Assembly (NCBI GenBank): GCA_016787985.1
Contig: JAEUTC010000238.1
Location: forward strand, 1 to 32,995
Direction of reading: 5' to 3'
Length of the DNA stretch: 32,995 bases
Source: Flavobacteriales bacterium
GTDB lineage: Bacteria > Bacteroidota > Bacteroidia > Flavobacteriales_F > PHOS-HE28
Part shown: positions 17,806 through 26,161 of the stretch, one piece after another
How positions within the stretch are numbered: the stretch's first letter is position 1
Layout of the letters: each line of letters opens with the position of its first letter
The notes under the pieces: model-generated
Database searches by the model: none
What the model was told of the DNA's origin: nothing
Seen by the model: only the letters and a program-made list of their open reading frames with translations
Made by a program: the position numbers and the translations under genes

Positions 17806-18540
17806 ATGCTGCGCGCCGAGAACATCTTCAAACGGTATAAGCGCCGCACCGTGGTGAATGGCGTGAGCGTGCAGGTGAGCCAGGGCGAGATCGTGGGATT
17901 GCTCGGTCCGAACGGTGCGGGCAAGACCACCAGCTTCTACATGATCGTGGGGTTGATCAAGCCCAACGAGGGGAAGATCTTCCTCGATGAGGACGAGATC
18001 ACTGACCTGGCGATGTACAAACGCGCGCAGAAGGGCATCGGCTACCTGCCGCAGGAGGCCAGCGTGTTCCGCAAGCTCAGCGTGGAGGACAACATCAAGG
18101 CGATCCTCGAAGTGAGCGGCAAGACCAAGGCGGAACAAGAAGCGAAGCTGGAGGAACTGTTGAACGAGTTCAGCCTGCAGCACGTGCGCAAGAACATGGG
18201 CGATGTGCTCAGCGGCGGCGAACGACGACGCACCGAGATCGCACGCGCGCTAGCGACCGAACCGCGCTTCATCCTGCTCGACGAGCCCTTCGCTGGCGTG
18301 GACCCCATCGCCGTGGAGGACATCCAAAGCATCGTGGCCAAGTTGAAGGAGAAGAACATCGGCATCCTCATCACCGACCACAACGTGCAGGAAACGCTGA
18401 GCATCACGGATCGGGCGTATCTGCTCTTCGAGGGAAAGATCCTCAAACAAGGCACCGCTGAGGAACTCGCTGCGGATGAGACGGTGCGCCGCGTCTACCT
18501 CGGGAAGAACTTCGAGTTGCGGCGGAAGACCCCCAATTAG
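17806..18540 (+). CDS. lptB: LPS export ABC transporter ATP-binding protein LptB
   Basis: A 244-residue ABC ATPase that powers transport of lipopolysaccharide from the inner to the outer membrane with LptFG. Walker A is GPNGAGKTT (Gly34-Thr42); the signature is LSGGERRR (Leu135-Arg142), the variant typical of LptB; Walker B is [12 protein letters not shown] (Asp159-Glu160); the switch histidine is His192 in [26 protein letters not shown] is the Q-loop region of LptB. The start lies six bases after the DUF5686 stop. LptF/G and LptA/C are not in the window. It ends in an inverted repeat shared with purS. Confidence 0.97.
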   Translation: MLRAENIFKRYKRRTVVNGVSVQVSQGEIVGLLGPNGAGKTTSFYMIVGLIKPNEGKIFLDEDEITDLAMYKRAQKGIGYLPQEASVFRKLSVEDNIKAILEVSGKTKAEQEAKLEELLNEFSLQHVRKNMGDVLSGGERRRTEIARALATEPRFILLDEPFAGVDPIAVEDIQSIVAKLKEKNIGILITDHNVQETLSITDRAYLLFEGKILKQGTAEELAADETVRRVYLGKNFELRRKTPN

Positions 18541-18541
18541 G

Positions 18542-18582
18542 AATTAGCCGATCAGCAATTCCGAATTGGCTGATCGCTAATT
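18542..18582. terminator. Shared hairpin terminator between lptB and purS
   Basis: A near-perfect inverted repeat: AATTAGCCGATCAGC on the left, GCTGATCGCTAATT on the right, with CAATTC and GAATTG forming an inner stem around one base. It begins two bases after the lptB stop and runs into the purS stop codon, so it can act for both convergent genes. Both reading frames end in CCAATTAG. Confidence 0.6.
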
Positions 18583-18837
18583 GGTGACCTCGTCCACAGA
18601 GAAGCTGTACTTCTCCATGATCTGGTTCGCCAGCAACTTCTTGCACGCCTCATCCACCTTGGCTTCGGCGGTCTTCTTGTCGGCGGCTTCCACGTGCAGG
18701 GTGATGTGCTTGCCGATGCGCACACCGGTGATCTCTGGCAGGCCGAGGTTCTGCATGCTGCCGCTCACCGCCTTGCCTTGCGGATCGAGCAGGTTGTCGT
18801 GGGGCATCACATCGATGGAGGCGCGGAAGGTCTTCAT
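18577..18837 (-). CDS. purS: Phosphoribosylformylglycinamidine synthase subunit PurS
   Basis: An 86-residue protein, the usual size for PurS, the small linker subunit that holds PurL and PurQ together when FGAM synthase is made from three separate proteins. The order is a beta strand MKTFRASIDVMPHDNLLDPQGKA, then VSGSMQNLGLPEITGVRIGKHITLHVEA and a helix with ACKKLLANQIMEKYSFSVDEV, all in agreement with the family. PurL and PurQ are not nearby. It lies downstream of pssA on the same strand, 110 bases away, and probably has its own promoter (TGCCTTTG at 18883-18876). Confidence 0.93.
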   Translation of the reverse strand: MKTFRASIDVMPHDNLLDPQGKAVSGSMQNLGLPEITGVRIGKHITLHVEAADKKTAEAKVDEACKKLLANQIMEKYSFSVDEVTN

Positions 18838-18875
18838 GGTTGGGAAATGCGTTCACCGCCGCGGCGCTACGGGCG

Positions 18876-18883
18876 CAAAGGCA
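18876..18883 (-). promoter_or_regulatory. Possible -7 promoter element of purS
   Basis: On the minus strand TGCCTTTG differs from TAnnTTTG at one base and lies 38 bases before the purS ATG. No -33 element is evident. Confidence 0.3.
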
Positions 18884-18938
18884 ACGCCACGTAATGGCGG
18901 GACGTTGCGAATACCGTTGCGTTCGTGGCGTCGTTGCG
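18881..18938. repeat. Cluster of CGTTGCG direct repeats with an inverted copy
   Basis: CGTTGCG occurs at 18903-18909, 18915-18921 and 18932-18938, with GCAACG in reverse at 18881-18886, all in the 110-base gap between pssA and purS. The reverse copy can pair with the first direct copy to form a weak stem. It could be a pssA terminator, a regulator site, or chance in a GC-rich gap. Confidence 0.3.
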
Positions 18939-18947
18939 GTGCAAGAT

Positions 18948-19778
18948 TCAGGCGGGTTGTTTCGGGAAGAGCTTTCCCCAAAGCGGCGAAAGCAGGTACA
19001 AAAGTAGGATCAGCGGCACGGCCAGCACGCCATACAGCACCACCAGCACCAACCCGATCCCCAGAAGCAGAAACATGACCTCGTTGCCCTTCCACCTGAA
19101 ATGCTTGAATTTTAGGGAGGGGAGGGGGAGTTCGGAGAGCATGAGGGCGCCGAGGATCAGCGCGCTAACGAGGATCACGGACGGGTCATTCATTCCGGCT
19201 AGAAATAGAAATACGGTCGAACCAGTCCCAGCAGTGGCATCGGGAAGTACGGAGGCTGAAGCTGCAAGAGAATAACTTGCCCAGAAGAGTGCATTGGCCG
19301 GTGTCGGAAGGCCGAGGAATCCGCTCGTCTGTCTCGTGTCAAGATTGAATTTCGCAAGACGCCACGCTGAGCAGATGGGAATGAGAACGGCGGCAGCCCA
19401 GATGAACGGGTGGTGCGGTGGATGAGGGGAAAGTCCGGCTTCAATCAATTCACCGGTGAGGTTTACGTCCGACATGTAGAAAGAACCGCCTTCGAGGAGC
19501 GCAGCGGTTCCGTTCATGAACGGAAGAGAGAACAACAACATCCCCGGCGCCACCCCGAACGTCACCATATCCGCCAAACTATCCAGCTGCGCCCCCAAAG
19601 GTGTTCCCCCGCCCAAGGCCCGCGCGGCCAGCCCATCGAACACGTCGAACAGCGCCCCGGCGAACACCAGCCAACACGCCCATGTTAGCTGTCCTTGTGA
19701 GGCCAGCAAGATGGAACCCATCCCGCAGGCTAGGTTCGCGGTGGTTAAAAGGTCGGGTATCCTTGGAAAGCGGGCCAT
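18948..19778 (-). CDS. pssA: CDP-diacylglycerol--serine O-phosphatidyltransferase
   Basis: A 276-residue inner-membrane enzyme that makes phosphatidylserine, the precursor of phosphatidylethanolamine. The CDP-alcohol phosphotransferase motif is complete: DGLAARALGGGTPLGAQLDS followed by LAD fits DGxxAR(x8)GxxxDxxxD. The start ATG at 19778 gives MARFPRIPDLLTTANLACGMGSI, the normal beginning; the open frame continues another 121 codons upstream but overlaps the porV2 gene start and has no family-like sequence. Several further helices follow, including the last two near the C-terminus. Codon choice in the middle (about 19100-19550) is less GC-biased than the neighbours. It is divergent from porV2, 111 bases away. 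Confidence 0.94.
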   Translation of the reverse strand: MARFPRIPDLLTTANLACGMGSILLASQGQLTWACWLVFAGALFDVFDGLAARALGGGTPLGAQLDSLADMVTFGVAPGMLLFSLPFMNGTAALLEGGSFYMSDVNLTGELIEAGLSPHPPHHPFIWAAAVLIPICSAWRLAKFNLDTRQTSGFLGLPTPANALFWASYSLAASASVLPDATAGTGSTVFLFLAGMNDPSVILVSALILGALMLSELPLPSLKFKHFRWKGNEVMFLLLGIGLVLVVLYGVLAVPLILLLYLLSPLWGKLFPKQPA

Positions 19779-19831
19779 TGAACTCAGCACAACGATGACC
19801 GTACAACGCCGGCGCGGGGCCGAAGTTGGGA

Positions 19832-19839
19832 TAAATTCG
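19832..19839 (+). promoter_or_regulatory. Possible -7 promoter element of porV2-porU2
   Basis: TAAATTCG differs from TAnnTTTG by one base and lies 50 bases before the proposed porV2 start. There is no confident -33 element. The divergent pssA promoter must also lie in this 111-base gap, but I cannot place it. Confidence 0.3.
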
Positions 19840-19889
19840 GGCAATGATCCAGGCCACCCACCGTTGGAAGCTGCGTCAACCATTTGCGA

Positions 19890-20996
19890 ATGAATAGTGT
19901 GAAGATCAAGGGGATGCGTTCGAGCTTCCTGGTAACGCTGGCGGTACTGGTCGGGAACCTGGCCACCGCCCAGACCGACGCGCCCAAGTACAGCAACGAG
20001 TTCCTCGCCGTGGGCGTGGGGGCACGCGCCTTGGGTATGGGCAGCGCCTACACTGCCGCCGTCAACGATGTCACCAGTGGGTATTGGAACCCAGCCGGCC
20101 TGCTCGGCGTGAAAGGTGATCTGCAGATCGGCGCCATGCACAGCGAGTATTTCGCCGGTATCGCCAAATACGACTACATCGGTCTGGCCAAGCCCATCGA
20201 TTCGGCCAGCACCATCGGCTTCACCTTCATCCGCTTCGGTATCGACAATATCCCGAACACCATCGACCTGATCGACCCCAGCGGCAATATCGACTACGAC
20301 CGCATCACCTCGTTCAGCTCAGCCGACCATGCCTTCCTGGTGTCCTACGCTCGCAAGCTGAAGGTGCCCGGTCTTCAAGTGGGCGGTAACGTGAAGGTGA
20401 TCTACCGCCGTGTGGGCAGCTTCGGCAAGGCCTGGGGCTTCGGGCTCGACGCCGGTGCGCAGTACCAGAAGGACCGCTGGCGCTTCAGTGCCGTGGCCCG
20501 CGATGTCACCAGCACCTTCAACGCGTGGAGTTACTCGCTGGATCAACGGACCATCGATGTGTTCGCACAGACCGGGAACGACATCCCCGCCAACAGCGTG
20601 GAGCTCACCCTGCCGCGCCTCAACCTGGGCATCGCCCGCGAGTTCAAGATGGGTACCAAGTTCGACCTGCTCGCCGCCGTCGATCTGGAGAACACCTTCG
20701 ATGGCAAGCGTAACACGCTGATCAAGTCCAACGCCTTCAGCACCGATCCCCGCGTGGGCATCGAGCTGGGTTACGCCGGCGTGGTCTACGTGCGTACCGG
20801 GGTGAGCAACATCCAGTACGTCACCGACATCAACGACGCGAAACAGCTCTCCATCCAGCCGAACATCGGTCTCGGCCTCAAGATCAAGAGCGTTTCGCTC
20901 GACTACGCGCTCACCGACATCGGTGATAACAGCGTGGCGCTCTACTCCAATATCTTCTCCCTGAAGTTCGACCTCTTCAAGAAGCAGGGTTCATGA
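19890..20996 (+). CDS. porV2: PorV/PorQ-family outer-membrane protein, PorV2-like
   Basis: A 368-residue outer-membrane barrel protein of the FadL-like PorV/PorQ type. After a signal peptide (MRSSFLVTLAVLVGNLATAQ when started at the second ATG, 19914; ATG 19890 gives eight extra residues) comes the family block FLAVGVGARALGMGSAYTAAVNDVTSGYWNPAGL. Barrel strands continue to a closing ALYSNIFSLKFDLF. PorV is the shuttle that carries type IX secretion substrates from the translocon to the PorU sortase. Because it sits directly before the C25-family gene with a four-base overlap, I call it the PorV2 type rather than PorV proper; the main PorV is expected elsewhere. Assignment to the family is firm, to the subtype less so. 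Confidence 0.83.
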   Translation: MNSVKIKGMRSSFLVTLAVLVGNLATAQTDAPKYSNEFLAVGVGARALGMGSAYTAAVNDVTSGYWNPAGLLGVKGDLQIGAMHSEYFAGIAKYDYIGLAKPIDSASTIGFTFIRFGIDNIPNTIDLIDPSGNIDYDRITSFSSADHAFLVSYARKLKVPGLQVGGNVKVIYRRVGSFGKAWGFGLDAGAQYQKDRWRFSAVARDVTSTFNAWSYSLDQRTIDVFAQTGNDIPANSVELTLPRLNLGIAREFKMGTKFDLLAAVDLENTFDGKRNTLIKSNAFSTDPRVGIELGYAGVVYVRTGVSNIQYVTDINDAKQLSIQPNIGLGLKIKSVSLDYALTDIGDNSVALYSNIFSLKFDLFKKQGS

Positions 20997-23900
20997 TGAG
21001 ACATCTACTGCTGGCCTTCGTCCTGTTGCGTGCGGTCGTCTCGGTCGCACAACCTGTAGTGGGCAATGAGTGGATCGACCACGACCGGCAGTACTGGCGT
21101 TTCGATGTGTTCCAGACCGGCCTGCACCGCCTGGATTCGGCTACCCTTGCGGCTTCGGGCTTTCCGATCTCTACGGTGGATCCCGCCGACCTCATGCTCT
21201 TCGGTAAGGAGCAGCAGATCCCCATCTACATCGAGGGCGGCGACGATGGTGTGTTGAACGCGGGCGACTTCATCGAGTTCATCGGTCGCAAGAACGATGG
21301 CTGGATCGACGAGCGCATGTACACGGTGCCGCAGTACCACGCCAACCCGTACTACAGCATCTACAACGATACCATCCACTACTTCCTCACGTGGGATCCG
21401 GATCCACTGGTGCAGAAGGCGAGGGTCGTGCCGTACAGCGATCCGAACATCGCGACGCATACGGTGCGCCCGTGGGTGTGGGGCAAAGGCACGAACGGCT
21501 ATGGTGATGTGTACTGGTATGGACTGTTGACCCAGGACTTCAATTACACCAGCGGCCTTATGTTGCCCGGTGAAGGTTGGGGCGGGCCTGGACTGATCAC
21601 CGGTGCCGCTAATGTCACCGCCAACCTCTTCGCGCCGACACCGCGGGCGGTCGCATCAGGCCCACCCGCTGAAGTGCTCGTGGTCACGGCCGGGCAGGAC
21701 ATCCGGCAGTACGTGCAACCCGATCACCACCTCCAGTTGATCGCCGGACCGGGCCAGACCGTCTACACCGATACGGTCTTCCAGGGGAATCAAGTGATCC
21801 GCAGTCAGTTCGATATGCCAGCGGCGGATGTTCCTGCGGCGTTGACGGTGACCATGCAAGTGCTGCATGACCTGCCCCTCGGGAATTCCATCCCCGATTA
21901 CCTCGATTTCCAGGTGGGCATCGCCATGGATGTGACCTATCCGCGCGACCTGCAGGGCTTGGGTGCCGGACCGGTGGACCTGATGATCCCCGATGACCCG
22001 ACCGATGCCTCGGCCCGCCTGGCCTTAGGTGGGGCTGCAAGCACGCCTATCCTCTATTGTTTCGGCGATGTGCCACGCCGCGTGGTGCCCGAAGTCGTTG
22101 GTGGTGGCTGGGAACTCGCGGTGCCCACGCACCCCGACAGCGCGCGCACACCGGCCTTCTTACACACGCAAGCAGCGGTGATCCAAGTGGGTGCGCTCTC
22201 GCCGGTGAACGGCAGTGGTTTCTTCCAAGACCTGGCCGCGCTCAACCTCGATTCCGCACTGCTCATCGTCACCCACCGCTCGTTGTGGAACGGAGCCATG
22301 GCCTATGCCAACTACCGCAGTGGCCAGGCGCCCGACCCGGTTCCGACGTTGGTGGTGGACGTGGAGGAATTGTACGATCAATATGGTGGTGGTGTGCCGA
22401 AGCATTCCCTGGCCATCCGCTCGTTCGCGCGTCACCTGCTCAACACCTGGGACACCGCACCGCAGGGGCTCTTCCTGATCGGCAAGAGCACGCCATCTTC
22501 CACCACGATCTACGAACCGGCAGGTGCACGCCCCAACGTGAACGGCGCCTACGAACGCATGCTCGTGCCATCCTACGGAACACCGGCGTGCGATCAGTGT
22601 TTCACCATCGGCATCGGGCCCACGAACGATACGCGCATCGTGGAGATCCCCGTGGGGCGCCTCAGTGCCACCGAGGAGCAACAGGTCTTCGATTACCTCG
22701 CCAAGGTGATCGCCACCGAGGGACAGGACCCCGCCGCCTGGATGAAGAACTTCGTGCACCTCAGCGGTGGATTCACAAGTGGTGAGCAGGACGCTCTTGC
22801 TGGATACTTGCGTACCCTGGAAACACGTGTGGATGAAAGTACTTCGTTCGGTGCTCAATTCTCGCGCTTTCGGAAGCAGAGCAGTGATGTCTTCAGCACG
22901 GCCGCTGCGGATTCCGTCCGCACCTTGATCGAGAATGGTGTCTCGGTGATGAACTTCTTCGCCCATGCCTACTCGGAGAGCTTCGACATCACCATCGACG
23001 ATCCTTCCAACTATGACTGGAATGGCAAACATCCCATCGTGATCGGCAACTCCTGCTACATCGGCAACATCCACCTCAATGCCGACGGGGCCAGCACCAG
23101 TGAGGATTGGGTGATGCGCCCCGCTGCTGGTCCCATCGCTTTCTTAGCCGCTACACAGATCGGTGTCGCATTCAACCTTGCATCATATAGTTATGGACTC
23201 TATGAGAGCATGGGCACGGTTAACTATGGTCGACCGTTCGGCCAGCACATGAAGCATGCGGCGGCTTCCTTGCTCACCAACCAGAACAACTGGGGTACCG
23301 TTTTCACGGTGCACACCTTCACCTTACAAGGTGATCCCATGCTGGTGGTGAACTCGCCGCTAGCACCCGACTTCGATGTGCAGGCGAACGATATCACCTT
23401 CGATCCTGCGGTCGTGACCGCCGATGTCGACACCTTCTCCGTGAAGGTCGCCGTGCGCAACATCGGTCGCATCATCCCCGGTACCGTGGGTGTACAGCTG
23501 CAGCGCACAAATGCCGGACTTCCTGCACCGATCATCTACAACGGACAGCTCGTGGACATGGGTTTCCAGGACACCGTGGTCTTCCGCGTGCCTACCCTGG
23601 CCTACGCGGGAGGCCAGGGTGTGAACCAGTTCATTGTGCGCGTGGATCTTGATCCAGAATTGATCCCGGAGCTCGCGCCACAAGAATTCGGCGACAATCA
23701 GGCCGCTACCACCTTGTTCATTTCCTCCGGTGACCTTGTTCCAGCCTATCCCTACGATTTCGCCATCGTGCCGGAACCGCAGCCCATCCTGAAAGCCAGC
23801 ACTGGTGATCCCCTGGTGGGCGTCCGCGATTACGTGTTCCAGATCGATACCACCGATCTGTTCAACAGCCCGATACTGGAATCCACCACCATCTCCGCTC

Positions 23901-26128
23901 CAGGTGGTGTGGTGAGCTGGCAGCCCACTTCCATCTACAGCCTGAACAGCACGCAGGACAGCACCGTGTTCTACTGGCGCTGCAGTATCGATAGTGTGGG
24001 CAATGGATCCTACAACTGGTACGAGCGCTCCTTCCAATACATCCCCGGGCAGAATGGATGGGGACAGGCGCACTACTTCCAGTTCAAGGATGATGATTAC
24101 AACGATGTCGTCTACGATAGACCTGATCGAGAATTCGAGTTCAGCAGTGCGCCCCATGAATTGGCTGCTTGGACCAGTGGCAATACCTATTTCGGCGACA
24201 TCGGTTGGCGGTTGGACCTGGTCAACCAAGAGTACAACGGATGCTCGGCCGAAGCAGCCTGGCATGTGGCCGTGGTGGATCCATTCACGTTCGAGCCCTG
24301 GGAAAGCCGCTGGACCGACAATTCGGTTTCACCACCCGTGACCTACAACCCGGATAAGTTCTTCGGCAACCATAATGATCCGCCTTCGAATTGCGGCCGG
24401 AACAGGCCTATGCGCTATTTCTCATTCAGGCAGAACGTTCCGCAGCAAATGACAGCCCTCAAGGGTATGTTGAACGTGATACCAGATGGCCATCATATCG
24501 TCATGTATACCTGGCTATACATGGATAAGGATGGTATGTCCTCGGATGCGGGACTCATTCCATACATGGAACAAGAGCTCCAAGCACCTATCAGCGCGTT
24601 GCCGGATAGTATCCCGTACATCTTCTATATCCGCAAAGGGTTCCCCGAAACGTTCCAGGATACGGCTGGTACGACCATCAATGATGTCATCCGGCTCACG
24701 GCCTTCATCGCCAGTAATGGTGACCGGGGTTCCATCTCGACAATGGAAGCGGGTCCTTCCTTGGATTGGCAAGCACTGTATTGGAATGCACTTCCTCAAA
24801 GTCCGAATGACAGCACAGTCATACAGATACGTGGGATCACTTCAACTGGACAGGAGGTCGAACTAGGGGAGTGGCAAGCTGAGTTGGATGAATTCCTCGA
24901 TCTCGGTTCCATCGCGGATGCCTCGACCTACCCGCGCTTGCGCATCCGTGGGAAATTCCATGACATCGATGCTGCCGATCCGAAGCCCGCTCAGATCGAA
25001 CGCTGGCAGCTGCTGCATTCCCCCGCCCCCGAATGCGCCATCGATCCGCAACTGGGTCTGTACGAGAACGTGGAGAACCTCTTCCAAGGCCAGGAAGCGT
25101 CCGTCGCTGTGGCCATCCGCAACATCAGCGCGTTCGATATGGACAGTTTGCTCGTCACGGCGTGGGTGATCGATCAGTCCAACCAACGGCAGCGCGTGTG
25201 GTACAAGCGGAACGCGCCACTGCTGGCGGGTGCTACGTTGCTCGATACCATCCGCTTCAACACCTGGGGCTTCGGTGGCCTCAATACCCTGGTGGTGGAA
25301 GCCAATCCGGAGGATACGCTGACCGGTGAGTACGATCAACTCGAGCAGTACCACTTCAACAACATCGCCCAATGGCGCTTCGATGTGGATGTGGACCGCG
25401 AGAACCCGCTCCTCGATGTGACTTTCGATGGCATCCACATCCTCGACGGCGACATCGTTTCGGCACGACCGGAGATCGAGATCGCCCTCAACGACGAGAA
25501 TACGGTGCTCCTCCTGGATTCGCCCGCGGATACCGCCCAGTTCAAGGTCTTCCTCACCCGACCCGGAAGACCCATCGAGCGCATCTTCTTCCGCGATGGT
25601 CAAGGGAACGAAGTGCTCCAGTTCATCCCCGCCGATGGCCCCGAGAACGAAGCGCGCATCCTCTACCGCCCCAAGTTCACCGACGATGGCAAGTACCTGC
25701 TCACCGTGCAAGCCATGGACTTGACCCGCAACGCTTCGGGCGACAACGACTACAAGGTCTCCTTCGAGGTGATCAACCGCAGCACCATCACCGAAGTGCT
25801 CAACTACCCGAACCCCTTCACCACCAGCACACGCTTCGTGTTCACCCTCACCGGATCCACGGTGCCCACCTACATGAAGATCCAGATCATGACGGTGACC
25901 GGCAAAGTGGTGCGCGAAGTGAAGATGCACGAACTCGGCCCGCTGCGCGTGGGTCGCAACATCACCGACTATGCCTGGGACGGCACCGATGAGTTCGGTG
26001 ACCGACTCGCGCGTGGCGTTTACCTCTACCGCGTGATCACACAGATCAACGGCGAGGACATCGAGTACCGCGCCACCGATGCCGCCAGCTACTTCACCAA
26101 GGGCTTCGGCAAGATGTACAAACTCTGA
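20993..26128 (+). CDS. porU2: C25-family (gingipain-like) peptidase, PorU2-like type IX sortase
   Basis: A 1711-residue exported protein with signal peptide MMRHLLLAFVLLRAVVSVAQ. The C25 catalytic domain is in the middle, with MNFFAHAYSES (His658) and IVIGNSCYIGNI (Cys688), the His/Cys pair of gingipains and PorU; the preceding TWDTAPQGLFLIGKST segment belongs to the same domain. Beyond it come several beta-sandwich regions and, near the end, ITEVLNYPNPF (Leu1603 on) and AWDGTDEFGDRLARGVYLYRV, a FlgD-Ig/T9SS-tail-like C-terminus. PorU itself is about 1150 residues, so this larger form matches the PorU2 group. It would remove C-terminal signals from secreted proteins and attach them to lipopolysaccharide, but that is by analogy. 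ATGA overlaps the porV2 stop, implying coupled translation. Confidence 0.83.
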   Translation: MMRHLLLAFVLLRAVVSVAQPVVGNEWIDHDRQYWRFDVFQTGLHRLDSATLAASGFPISTVDPADLMLFGKEQQIPIYIEGGDDGVLNAGDFIEFIGRKNDGWIDERMYTVPQYHANPYYSIYNDTIHYFLTWDPDPLVQKARVVPYSDPNIATHTVRPWVWGKGTNGYGDVYWYGLLTQDFNYTSGLMLPGEGWGGPGLITGAANVTANLFAPTPRAVASGPPAEVLVVTAGQDIRQYVQPDHHLQLIAGPGQTVYTDTVFQGNQVIRSQFDMPAADVPAALTVTMQVLHDLPLGNSIPDYLDFQVGIAMDVTYPRDLQGLGAGPVDLMIPDDPTDASARLALGGAASTPILYCFGDVPRRVVPEVVGGGWELAVPTHPDSARTPAFLHTQAAVIQVGALSPVNGSGFFQDLAALNLDSALLIVTHRSLWNGAMAYANYRSGQAPDPVPTLVVDVEELYDQYGGGVPKHSLAIRSFARHLLNTWDTAPQGLFLIGKSTPSSTTIYEPAGARPNVNGAYERMLVPSYGTPACDQCFTIGIGPTNDTRIVEIPVGRLSATEEQQVFDYLAKVIATEGQDPAAWMKNFVHLSGGFTSGEQDALAGYLRTLETRVDESTSFGAQFSRFRKQSSDVFSTAAADSVRTLIENGVSVMNFFAHAYSESFDITIDDPSNYDWNGKHPIVIGNSCYIGNIHLNADGASTSEDWVMRPAAGPIAFLAATQIGVAFNLASYSYGLYESMGTVNYGRPFGQHMKHAAASLLTNQNNWGTVFTVHTFTLQGDPMLVVNSPLAPDFDVQANDITFDPAVVTADVDTFSVKVAVRNIGRIIPGTVGVQLQRTNAGLPAPIIYNGQLVDMGFQDTVVFRVPTLAYAGGQGVNQFIVRVDLDPELIPELAPQEFGDNQAATTLFISSGDLVPAYPYDFAIVPEPQPILKASTGDPLVGVRDYVFQIDTTDLFNSPILESTTISAPGGVVSWQPTSIYSLNSTQDSTVFYWRCSIDSVGNGSYNWYERSFQYIPGQNGWGQAHYFQFKDDDYNDVVYDRPDREFEFSSAPHELAAWTSGNTYFGDIGWRLDLVNQEYNGCSAEAAWHVAVVDPFTFEPWESRWTDNSVSPPVTYNPDKFFGNHNDPPSNCGRNRPMRYFSFRQNVPQQMTALKGMLNVIPDGHHIVMYTWLYMDKDGMSSDAGLIPYMEQELQAPISALPDSIPYIFYIRKGFPETFQDTAGTTINDVIRLTAFIASNGDRGSISTMEAGPSLDWQALYWNALPQSPNDSTVIQIRGITSTGQEVELGEWQAELDEFLDLGSIADASTYPRLRIRGKFHDIDAADPKPAQIERWQLLHSPAPECAIDPQLGLYENVENLFQGQEASVAVAIRNISAFDMDSLLVTAWVIDQSNQRQRVWYKRNAPLLAGATLLDTIRFNTWGFGGLNTLVVEANPEDTLTGEYDQLEQYHFNNIAQWRFDVDVDRENPLLDVTFDGIHILDGDIVSARPEIEIALNDENTVLLLDSPADTAQFKVFLTRPGRPIERIFFRDGQGNEVLQFIPADGPENEARILYRPKFTDDGKYLLTVQAMDLTRNASGDNDYKVSFEVINRSTITEVLNYPNPFTTSTRFVFTLTGSTVPTYMKIQIMTVTGKVVREVKMHELGPLRVGRNITDYAWDGTDEFGDRLARGVYLYRVITQINGEDIEYRATDAASYFTKGFGKMYKL

Positions 26129-26146
26129 TCGCATCCACGGCCCGCT

Positions 26147-26154
26147 TACTTTCG
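26147..26154 (+). promoter_or_regulatory. Possible -7 promoter element of lnt
   Basis: TACTTTCG differs from TAnnTTTG by one base and ends seven bases before the lnt ATG, so the mRNA would be nearly leaderless. It sits in the 33-base gap after porU2. Confidence 0.35.
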
Positions 26155-26161
26155 GCCACGG

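Noticed and set aside
20993..26128. Secreted gingipain-type virulence protease
   Set aside because: Size, the PorV-family neighbour and the C-terminal domain fit a sorting peptidase better than a secreted proteinase.
24863..26134. Minus-strand open frame of 423 codons opposite the end of porU2
   Set aside because: Antisense shadow; the plus strand shows the family C-terminal motifs.
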